This document shows, one piece after another, positions 39,045-49,640 of a stretch of DNA of 64,000 nt. The notes beneath the pieces were generated by a model. It saw only the letters and a program-made list of their open reading frames with translations. It was not told the origin of the DNA and searched no databases. The DNA is from Ascochyta rabiei (taxonomy: Eukaryota; Ascomycota; Dothideomycetes; Pleosporales; Didymellaceae), in assembly GCF_004011695.2 (NCBI RefSeq), contig NC_082419.1, positions 930,001-994,000 on the forward strand. The letters are read 5' to 3'. How positions within the stretch are numbered: position 1 is the stretch's first letter; every line of letters starts with the position of its first letter. A program made the position numbers and the translations under genes.

Positions 39045-40281
39045 AGCTTCACGACACCAGAGCAATCGCTGGACAGCATGCTTCCAGACATGTGCCAGCC
39101 GCATGGCTTGCAGCAGCTCGCTTGACTTGCCTTTCTGTGGTCAAATCACATTTTCACAGCACAACTTGAGGATAGGTGCCGTGCCATGGTTGGGCAACAA
39201 CGTCTACCTCCATGATGACACTCCGTAACACGCAAGAAGAGGAAGGCTACCGTATAGATTGGCCGGCAGGCTGAGAGGGAGCATCAGATGTCGCTATACG
39301 AAGGAAGCTCTCTACCGAAGAAGGCACAACTCGCACACTAGGAAGGGCGAAAGTTGGCACGCTGATTCATGACAGCAACTCCAAGGCTGACCACGTATGT
39401 GGCAATGTGGCATGGCTCCGCTTGGGAGATATCATGCAGCCACGGATCAAATGAGCGAAGGGAATTCAACGACGCACACACTTGTGGGGGGCATAGCATA
39501 GAGCATGCGTAACCGCTGGCTAGTTCAGAGAGCGTGGGATGGCATGAATTGCGATGGAAGGATCGTGCAGGCCATGTCTGCATGGCCCATGACAACCATT
39601 GGATAGACGGCGTTAGTGAAGTTAGAAAAAAATCCCTCCGATTCACCCAAGTCGTCTCGTGTGCATGGCTAGACCAGGGAGCAGCTAACAACGTCGGTCG
39701 TGAACAACGTGGAGAATCGACACCCAATAACACCATCGCACCCTGGTCAGCTCTGTACCGCAGCACAATAGTGAGGCTAGAACTCCACATTCCATGCGCT
39801 CGTCTCTGTATCCCTTTCGCTCCCTTTTGTAGTCACGACTGCGTCGCTGGCAGCCAGTACCGAAGAATGCCATGCGCAACGTCTGCAGCATGCGTAGACC
39901 ATGTCGGCGTCGGCTTACCTAGTAGTGACCTGACTTTGAAACCGTTTGTCCGCCAGAGCCTCCCTCCACCCCACTGCGCACGCGAGCCACTTCTGGAATA
40001 CAAGGGAAGAGTGGTGCTCGCTCTCTCCGAAGACCTCCACCACGCAAGTCGATCGGCGCTTGTGAATCGCGGCAGGCGCGTCAACATCGCTAGATAGCGG
40101 CAGCGGCGCAACCCAGACCATGAGAGTGAGTGAGTAAAGTCACGAGAGCCCTCGCCACGGCTCTCGCCATGCGGCGCATCGCTGTGCTTTCCTGTACTTC
40201 TCCGTACACGACAGACATCCAGCTGACACGCCCACCAGAGTCCCACATAGATGTTACACACGACCTTGCTATGCTCAAGAC
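39045..40281. other. Intergenic region with no supportable gene
   Basis: Long frames of 187 and 207 codons overlap on opposite strands, but both lack recognisable motifs and initiation context. The flanking genes are both on the plus strand. Confidence 0.5.
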
Positions 40282-42755
40282 ATGAACTCGAATGTTGCCA
40301 GGTGGGAGCTGGGCCAGCAGCCACACGACGCGAGATGGGCGAATCAGTATCCCGAGGCGTCCCATGCGTCTCTGCCATATGCGTTCCCTGAAGAGCCCGT
40401 TTCGCGCCTTGCTGAGGGCTTCGACCAACTATCGCTGAAGAAGGTGCCGAGGACACGCACTTCCCCCGTAGCCACGCGCTCGAAAATCACACGCCATGGC
40501 TCCCACAACGGACCCATACGACCGTCGTCTAGCGGAGGAGAAGCGGGCATGCCTCCGAGCCGACCGTTTGCCTCAGCCCGTCGCACGGGGTCGTACTCAC
40601 AGCCCACACCTCTCGAAGAGTTCCGGGGGTCGAGACCATGGCCTCCACGCGGACACAGACAGGGCGACGCGCTCGATGCGCGCCAGGCTGAGGATTGGAT
40701 ATGTGCCGGAGCGTCTACGTTCAAAGGCTACGGAGAAGCGATACAGAACGCGCCGGCAGGCTACCACCGCTTCTATGCTGTCATGGATCGCGAACACCAG
40801 AGCAGAACAGACCGGGCGCCCTTCCAGAAAGACGCATACCGGGACATTTCTCTCAACCTGCTGGGCGCAGCAGAAAGCCAGTTTCCTTGGTTGTCTCTAG
40901 AACAGCCGTGTATGGCATATGCGTTTGGAAAGAGTGCTGGAACGTCCACGTTGAATCACTGGGTCAGCAAGTCTGGGAGCCAACCAGCTCCGAGCAAGCG
41001 GACGAGCGAAGCAACGCCCAGGAGGATGAAGCTCCTGCAGATCTTGGATCGGTTGCAGAGGTTGGAAGGAGGGCTCGGGGAAGATGTCAGTCTACAGCTC
41101 CGCCTCGAGGACAGCATTTGGAACGTGACCTAACCGTTTTTTTTTTGGCAGAAACCGGACGAGATGCAACACTACCTCTACAGCTCGCTCATCGAAGATC
41201 CCGCACGTCTCCATGGTCGCCCTTTCATGAGCATCGAGCAGCAGATCCAGGACCTCACCGACATACTGCTGAATCCGCAGTGGATAGATTTCTCGAACCC
41301 AAAGCATCAGGTCGTGGCCAAGTGGTTTGATTCACCAGACCAGCGCAAGAAACAGGACTTCTTTCACCAGCTGCTACTCTCCGTTGAACTGTATCTACGC
41401 ATACACTCGCAACAGCACAACCACAAACACAAGCGGAGATTGATACCCGAGCTGCACCCTACGATTGCTTGGGACCTTGCGGTTGCACAGCGTTGGCTAG
41501 AAAACATGTCGATTACGAAAACGCGCACTTCTACCACGCAGAGCACGTTTAGCTTTAAGCTCAAAAGCAAGAGCAGACAGCGGGAAGCCCTGCGGCTGTT
41601 CGCAGCGACGCTGAAGTGGCCCAACATGGACGAAATCGAGTACGTTCTCGATGAACAAGACCCGGGCGAGAAGGCTCTCGAGGACCGCTCGGCAGACGCC
41701 ATGTCCTGGTTCTCCGGCATCCTACTGCCGGGCAGAACGCTTCCCTGGCTGATTATGAATAGCCTGATAGACTGCGATCGCGATACGGGCGACGCCCTGA
41801 AATACCTCACCCACATGCAGCCCGCATCAGGCTTTCAGTATCGGGCAAACACGTACTGGTCCAGCTGCTGCATTGTGGGGAAAGTACTCGGCGCTGCGCG
41901 CGGCGTCAAGCAGATTGCTGGCTGGGTGGGACCGTGCATCTACACGCCAGACCTCAAGCGCACCGAGTGCGTCAAGGTCAAGCAGTACGAATCGCCTGAG
42001 CCGCGGCTGACCGAAGACGACGTCGTATCCATGGAGGAACGTTCCAACCCCCTAGGTCCAGTGGACGAGACGTATCCCGTGGACGACTACGAAACGGCCA
42101 TGCCAGACACGGAGGATGTAACGGATCTGATTCGGATCGAGAAGCTGGGCTTCATGCCCGCAAAGGAGCAGCCGTCGTCGACACGCAACCTGCCGGGGGC
42201 ACCGCTGGTGTTCGATGCCGCGATCCATTTCGCATGCGGCGGGAGCAGCTGGCCGTTGAGGTTGAAGTACGATGTCAGCTTCATCCATGCGTTCCCTTGC
42301 CATCAGGGCCCGCACGGTACGTAGTCATTCCCGAGCAGCTCCCTTGTTCCCGCTCATGCAAGCCAGTCCTCTTCTACGACTTCGCCTACACGGCCATCAA
42401 GATAGACGACGGCCTCGTCGATGTGCGCGACTGGGGCCAGCAGAGCGGCCGCGCAAGACGCCCCAGCCCCCGGTCCTCTCCCAACAAGAAGAAGAAGAAG
42501 AAGAAGAAGAAGGAGGCGGTTGAGGAGAGGGTGTCTGCACACGAGCAGGTCACCCGCGTCCTGGCCATCGAAGCACTCGGCGTCAGCGACAACGAAGTCT
42601 TTGCGCGCGCATGGTGCGCGCATCATGGATTCAGCGCGGTGGTGGCCAACACAAAGGAGACGTGCATGGCTTGTGCGATCAGGGAGGCGTATGCGGCCTG
42701 CGTGCGTGTCGTTATACTGACCGAGGGCGGGAAAGAACGGGAGAGCGATGCGTGA
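40282..42755 (+). CDS. Uncharacterised 785-residue protein
   Basis: Three exons (40282-41085, 41152-42316, 42367-42755) code 785 residues, with introns 41086-41151 and 42317-42366. I do not recognise a named domain. The first 140 residues are disordered, Pro/Ser/Arg-rich. The middle is mostly helical, with a conserved-looking core (SWFSGILLPGRTLPWLIMNSLIDCD, then a stretch near FQYRANTYWSSCCIVGKVLGA). After VLFYDFAYTAIKI comes a run of nine Lys. The C-terminal end RVLAIEALGVSDNEVFARAWCAHHG then VVANTKETCMACAIREAYAA looks like a conserved fungal block with two Cys close together. No signal peptide or membrane helix is seen. Function is unknown. Intron placement at both junctions restores the frame exactly, which supports a real gene. 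Confidence 0.85.
42486..42512 (+). repeat. AAG repeat coding nine lysines
   Basis: Nine pure AAG codons lie in exon 3 of the uncharacterised gene, between the conserved middle and the C-terminal block. Confidence 0.9.
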
Positions 42756-43277
42756 TGTCCAAGAAGACGATCATGAAGACGATCATGAAGACGTGGGGGG
42801 GGGGGGGTTGTCGCTCTGTCAACGTTCCGAGCCTACTTCCATGGAGCTGCAGCGCAAGGCGGGTGGGTGGCGCGTGCGTGGCTGACGTTCGGAGGCAGGC
42901 AAGCCAGGGTTCATTCATGCAGCGGCGAGGCGTGCGGGCAACCGGCGCGAGTCCTCGGGCGACATCACGTAGGTAGAGCTTGGTCCGCCCGCAGCCTCCC
43001 GCAAATTCACGTAGAGCTTGGAAAACGCTCGCACGCGCCCACAAGGTGCGGATTCATCTGTGCTCGACTGTGAGGTTGGAGTCGGACGTCTTCCTGTCAT
43101 CCATCGCCCGTACCCCAGTACGGATGCGGACATCTCCCCGCAAATCCACCCCCGACACCTCACCGGTCCCTCTGTCCACACCTCGCCAGGGCTTCCAACC
43201 CATCTTCCCAGCCCGCGAGGCCGATCCATTGCAGGCTTGCATCGACCCGCGGCTCCGGCCCGCACCCGCCCTCGACA
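42756..43277. promoter_or_regulatory. Intergenic region and VID28 promoter
   Basis: Just over 500 bases separate two plus-strand genes. A run of 13 G lies at 42795-42807, shortly after the upstream stop codon. The last 200 bases are C-rich and lead to the VID28 start. No gene is seen. Confidence 0.5.
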
Positions 43278-46200
43278 ATGGGCCGTTCCACCATCCCACC
43301 CGCCCTCGCCGAGCTCTCGAAGCCTACCTCGCCCGATGCGCAAGTCGCCGCCCTACGAAACCTCAAGAACGAGATTGTCGGACACGAGCAGAGGAAGGAG
43401 CTGGCCGTCACGCATGGCCTCGTCCGCCCCCTCGCCGCCTTGCTGGACGAGGGCGCCAGGAAAGGAGGCAGGAGGAGACACAGCAATGGCGCGGCCCAGG
43501 AGCTCCAGAACGGGTCCGCCCCTCGGTCGCAGACACGGCACGCCAAAGACGACTGGACGGTAGACGACGAACTCCGACTCCAGGCTACGCTGGTAGTCGG
43601 CAGTCTGGCGAACGGTGAGCATGTCGTGGCACAGCACGGGAGCTGTCGAGACTACCATGGCTGATACAAGGTGCGCAGGTGGCCCAGCATTCACAACCCC
43701 CTTGCTCGCAGGCCAAGTTCTCTCTCCCCTGCTCGAAGCACTACGACCGCGCGAGACACCGACACGACTGCTCACGGCCACGCTCATGACCCTCAACCAG
43801 ATCGCCGATGCCGTTGCGCAGGAGAAGCCGGGGTCTGACGCGGGCGGGCAGAGCCTCGCGGCCGCGGTGAGAGAGCAGCTCTACACGCCATCCGTGGTCG
43901 AGAACATGGCCGAGATACTGGCGCAGACGCCTGGTCCGTCCCAGGCCAACCACCAGCAGGCCCTGCTGGCGACGCAACTGCTTACCAAGACATGCGTGGA
44001 GGAGCCTCAGAAGAAGATGCTCGTAGACGCTGGGATACTGCATCTCCTGGCTGGCAAGCTAGCCAGCGTTGCGGCGGCAGACCAACGGCTTCCTCAGACC
44101 GAGTCCACGCGGTCGCAGCGAGAAGAGGTACCGTGGAGCTTCTCGTCTGCCATCATGGAGGCTGTCGCAGTCATTGTCAGGGACTCACACTTCTACACCG
44201 CACGCTTTCTATACTCCCAACCTATACAACAGCTCTTCGGCTGGCCCAAGGAACGCACATCGACCGCATACGATGCACCGAGCAGCTCCACACAGCCCTT
44301 GTGGGACACGCTGATACCGCGTGTGCAAACCATGACGAGCAAAACGGACCCTTACACCAAATCCTGGCCAGCCCTGGGCTCGTACACGGCAGTGGCTGGC
44401 GAGAGCTACACTCGGCTACCTAGCATGGAGTCGCTGCAACAAAACTCCAGCCGCAGCATCATCACAGACGAGTCTGAGTCGCCTCTGTTCATATGGCTCA
44501 TGTATGTGGCGCGGCGTAGCGAGGGTGCGGAGCGCTTGTCTGCGTGCCATCTCCTGGCGCTGCTGAAGAAGTTTGGCGACAAGTGGCCGCTGAACGATCC
44601 CTCCAAGGTGACGCGGGAACGACACTTCTCGTACTTGGTCGTTCCCTTGGTCGTCAAGATGATCGAGGAATCCTCCGAACAGGCCAAAAAGGCACACACG
44701 CTCAGCCCTGCAGCGAGAGACGAGATGCGATTCGTGCTCGAGCGCTCGCCCCTCGTCCTGGCCGAGCTGGTCGCTGGGAACAAGGTACTTCAAACCGCTG
44801 CAGTGGATGCGCGAGTCCTGTCTACGCTTGTGCAAACACTAAAGAGGTCTTTCGAGCGAGTCACGACAAACGCGAAGCCTCTCTGGCAACCGAGATCTGC
44901 ATCCTATCAAGTCAAGGACGCGGCCATCGACCCCGAGTCTTCTAGCCTGGGAAGGCCCGGGCTTGACGCAGGTGTCCTGCATGCATACAGGTGCAGGGAG
45001 AGTGCGCTGCTGGCTCTGGCGGCAATAGCCGGAGACCAGGATGGGTACCGGAAACTGGTGATCGAGATGGGTGCTGCGACACACATCATAGAGTCCTTGG
45101 TCCCCTACTCGGACTCGAGCGAGAAGGACGGCAATCCTGACGCTGTCCTCAAGGCAGCTTGTAACGTTACAAGATCGCTGTCGAGATCGGTCAGCGTGCT
45201 CAGGACAAGTTTGATTGATCATGGGATAGCGAACCCCGTGTTTGGACTGCTCAACCATCAGAATGTCAAGGTGCAGATCGCGGCTACGGAGGTCATCACC
45301 AACCTGGTTCTGGAGGTGTCGCCAATGCGCACTGTAAGTGTACCACGCGACCTGAAGGTTTGCAGCGCTGACGCAACGGACAGGAGATCATCGAAGCGGG
45401 AATCATGAAGACACTCTGTGAGCATTGCCGCTCCGCCAACTTCGATCTTCGATACGGCAGTCTCTGGGCCCTGAAGCACCTCTGTCTTGGCATACCGTTC
45501 GCCATGAAGATACAGTGCCTGGACGAGCTGGGCGTCGGCTTCTTGATGCAGACGCTCAGTGGTGAATCTACCAAGCCTGCAATGGCCACGCCGAACGCTG
45601 CAGGTGAGAGGGTCGATATCCTAAACGCCGTTGATGAGCCACCCATGGACGTCGACGAAGAGCCATCTTCTTCTGAAGATGAGGACGTGATGACTGACAG
45701 CATACCATCGATGCGACGGCACCAGCGCCCCGGCTCTCGGTACGCCAGCGCAACCAACATCCGCGACCGACTCCAGCAGATCAAGAATGACGAGCTAGAC
45801 CCGCGGCTCAAGCTGGAGCGCGAAGACCAAGCAATCCAAATGCAGTCGTTGGATTTCATCCGCAACTTCTGCTCCGAGGAAAAGCAATCTGGCGAGATGA
45901 TCGACCATCTCCTCAAGACCTACGGTCACAGTCGTTTCTTCGAGATGCTGGACTCAAAGATTCGCCCAAAACCCTCATCTACCACAGCCTCCTCCCAACA
46001 CGCACAGACACAGACACAGGCCGATCCCGCTCCCTCCTACTGGCCCGGTACAACACAGCAACGCCCCCCATATCCCTCTTCGCCAGCCACACAGCCGAAT
46101 TGGACGCTCTACCAATCTTGGGAGATCCTAAAGGCCGCCGTGTTCATCTTTGTACATCTCGCCAACGGGCGACCACACCACCGCTCTCTCCTCCTCTCAC

Positions 46201-46589
46201 AAACATCCCTCATGCGGCACGTGCTCGCTCTCTTCTCCTACCCCAACCGCGACGTGCGTCTAGGCTGCGCGTGGATGGTCATCAACCTCGTCTGGGTCGA
46301 AGACCACACCGACGAGAACGCGACGAGGGAGCGCGCGCGCGTGCTCAGAGACATGGGCTTCGAGAGCGCAGTAAACCTACTGACGAGAGACGCGGATCTG
46401 GACGTCAGGGAGCGCGCCAAGACGGCAAGCGATGTGCTGAACAGACTGAATGGAGAAACCGTCCCAGAGGGAAGGAGGACAGCCGACGCGCAAGGAAGAG
46501 CAGGAAGCGGGTATGCAAGTCCGAGCCAGACATTCGGTGTGGACGGACTGAGAGGGCTGCAAGGGTGGAGACATGACCCACGAGGTTGA
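43278..46589 (+). CDS. VID28: Armadillo-repeat GID/CTLH ubiquitin ligase subunit Vid28/Gid5 (ARMC8)
   Basis: Three exons (43278-43614, 43679-45333, 45384-46589) code 1065 residues, with introns 43615-43678 and 45334-45383. The protein is built of armadillo-like helices throughout, starting PDAQVAALRNLKNEIVGHEQRK and LQATLVVGSLANG. In the second half are SALLALAAIAGDQDGYR, VKVQIAATEVITNLVLE, FDLRYGSLWALKHLCLG and, near the end, DVRLGCAWMVINLVWVED, a hallmark of ARMC8/Vid28. An acidic Ser/Asp/Glu stretch (PPMDVDEEPSSSEDEDV) lies near residue 750. In yeast Vid28/Gid5 is the scaffold that binds the Gid4 substrate receptor in the ligase that degrades gluconeogenic enzymes after glucose return. It acts in cytosol and nucleus. 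Confidence 0.92.
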
Positions 46590-46856
46590 GAAGCGCGTAG
46601 TACGGACAGAGAGCGAGAAGCAGCATGTACAATCTCACGCCTACACCCCGCGCTTCCGAACATTGCGTCCCCGACGTGTACCGGACGTGCTGTCTCGTTT
46701 CACCTCGACCACATCCAACCACACCCACCACCTGCCAGCACCAACTCCCTCGTACCTACCTCCTCTCCACCCCACCTCTCAGCACTTCCACCCATGCTGC
46801 ACGCTGTAATTCAGAATCTGGGAATCATCATACTCTGCTCTACCCTGCCTATTCAT

Positions 46857-46895
<39 letters not shown>

Positions 46896-47475
46896 TCTCT
46901 TACGATACTTGCTTGGTTCTTGATGTCTTTGCTATTCTGCTTATATATATGTATATATATTCTCTGTTATAACTCTTTTTTAACTCTTTTATAACTCTTT
47001 TTAAACTCTTTTTTATGTATTTACGCAGTATGTAGTGAATTAGAATCTAGGAATGTTGATGCTCTGCTCTGCTATGCTACGCTCTGCTATGCTATGCTCT
47101 GCTCTCTCTCTCTTTCTTTCTCTCTCTCTCTTTCTTTCTCTCTCTCTCTTAAGATACTTGCTTAGTCCTTAGTATCTATCTATTCTGCTTATATATTCTC
47201 TATTATAACTATTTTTTAACTATTTTTTAACTCTTTTTTATGTATTTACGCAGTAGGTAGTGAATTAGAATCTAGGAATGTTGATGCTACGCTCTGCTAT
47301 GCTACGCTCTGCTATGCTACGCTCTGCTATGCTCTGCTCTCTCTCTCTTTCTTTCTCTCTTTCTCTTACGATACTTGCTTGGTCCTTAGTGTCTTTGCTA
47401 TTCTGCTTTTATATATTTATTATATATATATTCTCTGTTATAACTCTTTTTTATGTATTTACACAGTAGGCAGTG
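46590..47475. repeat. Three-copy tandem repeat of about 213-230 bp after VID28
   Basis: Units start at 46808, 47038 and 47263 with AATT(C/A)AGAATCT(A/G)GGAAT, and a fourth copy is broken off after its first 20 bases at 47476. Each unit holds, in order, GCTCTGCTATGCTACGC-like repeats or their remnant, a long CT/CTTT microsatellite, TTACGATACTTGCTTGGTCC, an AT-rich TATATAT patch, TATAACTC(T)n repeats and TATGTATTTACGCAGTA. Copies 2 and 3 are most alike; copy 1 is more diverged at its start. The first 218 bases of the interval (46590-46807) are VID28 3' flanking sequence. Confidence 0.85.
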
Positions 47476-48040
47476 AATTAGAATCTAGGAATAACAATGT
47501 TTCCTCGTCGGGGGTCGCTGCGGTGCTCGAGAGGCAGTTTGTTGCCGGGACTTCCAGTAGGGAGAAAGGGAAAGGATAGCACAATCAGCCGACAGCATGT
47601 TTCGGATAGATGACTGCTGAAAGGAAACGGCGAGCCACACTCATGTGTCCCGAGTTCCTCGCCGGGCCAAACGAGCATCAGAGCGAGGATGTGGGGATGC
47701 GGAGTCGGATCAACACCTTCCTCTGTTCTGCTTTCTCCTTCCGATAGTCCCGTTTCCATACCTCTCATGGCACTATGCAGCCTCAGCCCATCCCACGGCG
47801 CGTATCAACTTGCGCTAGGAATGGGGGGGGAGTGCACTACGGAATAAGGTAACATGGCGTTTCTACCCGTCTTTCTTTCTTTCTTTTCCCATCACATCTG
47901 CTGCGCACGTTCTCGAATTGCGGAGAATACAATCCGTACCCCCCCATGCTATCCGCCTACCCTGTTTTCGCGGAACAGCGGCAAACGCTTCTCCCGCCTT
48001 TTCCACGTCCAGCCGTCGACACGTCGAGGATGCTTTCTCG

Positions 48041-48089
48041 CAGCAGCGGCAGCGGCAGCGGCAGCGGCAGCGGCAGCGGTAGCGGCAAT
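48041..48089. repeat. GGCAGC hexanucleotide repeat
   Basis: About eight units of GGCAGC, degenerating to GGTAGC, read as Ser-Gly in one frame and polyalanine in another. Confidence 0.85.
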
Positions 48090-48388
48090 GGCAGGCGCTC
48101 CCCCACATTTGCATCCAAAATCGGTACGAGCGACCAACGTCTCCTGTTGGGACTCCGAGGAGACGACTCGATCTCGTGTGTGGAATGGAGCAGCGCCCTC
48201 GTGCTTTGTGCGAGGAGCTGTAGGCATCGCGCGTGGTCGGATTGTCGAGCACGACGGTCACACTGGCAGTGCGGGAGGTGTCAAACCCCTGCAAAGTGGC
48301 TGGCGCTCGTTTTTCGCTGCGTTTTCAATAGCTGGTCGACCGGGTTCCGCGTACTCGCTAGCAATGCCCTGGCTGCCTTGTCGAAATC

Positions 48389-48447
48389 AAAAGAACGCGA
48401 AGAAAGAAGGAGAAGAAGAAGGAGAAGAAGAAGAAGAAGAAGAAGAC
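48389..48447. repeat. GAA/GGA trinucleotide repeat
   Basis: A purine-only stretch of AGAAGAAGG and GAA units codes poly-Arg or poly-Glu in spurious frames. Confidence 0.85.
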
Positions 48448-49331
48448 ATGCCATCTGCTTTGGGCTTCTTGTCTACTTCTTACACGCTCAATGCCTTGCA
48501 CGGCATCTCTCGCATAGCCTGGTAGAAACCGCACGTCCGGAAATCAGTTCCAGTGAACGACGAGCATGCTCTGCTCTCGGAAACAGTAACAATCTCGGTA
48601 CACGTCCTGCTCGTTGCTGTCTTCGCTCATCCACCAGCATACACCGTACCAGCATCAAGACAGAAAAGAGCACCAAGAGCTCTGCGCTGTCACCCGTCTC
48701 TCGAGAACAATCTGGGCGCTTCGCATCCTCGCACAGACTGTATTCCCAACCCCTCACTTCTGGCAGACATGGATTGCATTTCCTCCCAGCCGTCAACATG
48801 AACAACGTATGCCTGCTTTTTTTCCGCGCCCGAGTCCGGAAATCAAAAGTGCGACGACGGATGCTCGCTCGGTCTCTCTGCCGCTCTCGACACACGCGCG
48901 GATCAGGCGTGTGTGTGTGCCTTGCTCTTCGCACAGGGGGATACTTGATGGTGGGTGGAGCGAGCAGGACTGCCGGGGATAAACACGGGCAACGCCGGCC
49001 GTGCGGTGACTGCTCCGCTTCAACACCGATCACGCAGGTCGTCCACACCGTTTTATGCAGAGACAGTGGAGGTTAGACAGCTATGGCTGGGATTGCTGAT
49101 TCTCTGCTCCCTCTTTGACTGCGTGCTTGGCGGGGAACGGCACCGACCAGACCGAGTGTAGCGAAGCAAAGTGCGTCCGGCTTTCCACGTTCGGAATCTC
49201 CCTTCTCTTCTCTCCGTCGTCTTCTTCGTTGAGATAAGCAAGTGAATCGAGCAAGCGTTCTCGCGCTACGTGCTGGTTGACTCTCACCTCTTCCTATATA
49301 TATATATATATTTCTTTTCGAACGCTCTACC

Positions 49332-49640
49332 ATGCCTTCTCCGGGATCTTTTGCCAATGATAACAATGATAATCATGTGTCGCGGGTGAGTTATTGCAGG
49401 TGGAAGCCCAGAATCACTACGTGCGGCACCAATTACTACGACAGGTATCGTGTCTCGATGACGAGATTGCAAGCTTGCAGCACTCTTTCTTCCTCGCGTC
49501 TTTGCAGCGGCTCGCGATGGAGAAGGAAGGTCCGTCGCTGTCATGTGCTTGTGAGTAGCTGCTCTTCCTCGACTGCTTACAGGGCCTTCATCCTTTCTGT
49601 CAGCATCTTTATCGAGGGCACTGTCTCCTCAGCTCCTATG
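49332..49640 (+). CDS. Possible small spliced gene of about 66 residues
   Basis: A TATATATA run (49295-49311) is followed 20 bases later by an ATG in good context. A model with exons 49332-49385, 49445-49550 and 49604-49640 uses GTGAGT donors and CAG acceptors, with introns of 59 and 53 nt. The second exon reads like a real helix (LDDEIASLQHSFFLASLQRL). No homologous family is recognised, and the helix frame is also open upstream through the first intron, so the first exon could be wrong. Treat it as a hypothesis. Confidence 0.2.

Larger units (their letters stand above)
47476..49294. other. Gene-poor region upstream of PMA1, part 1
   Basis: No domain-bearing gene is seen. A 376-codon plus-strand frame (47946-49076) is open mainly because it crosses two microsatellites, giving Ser-Gly and poly-Arg runs. 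A second plus-strand frame overlaps it for 580 bases, which argues against either being coding. Confidence 0.45.
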
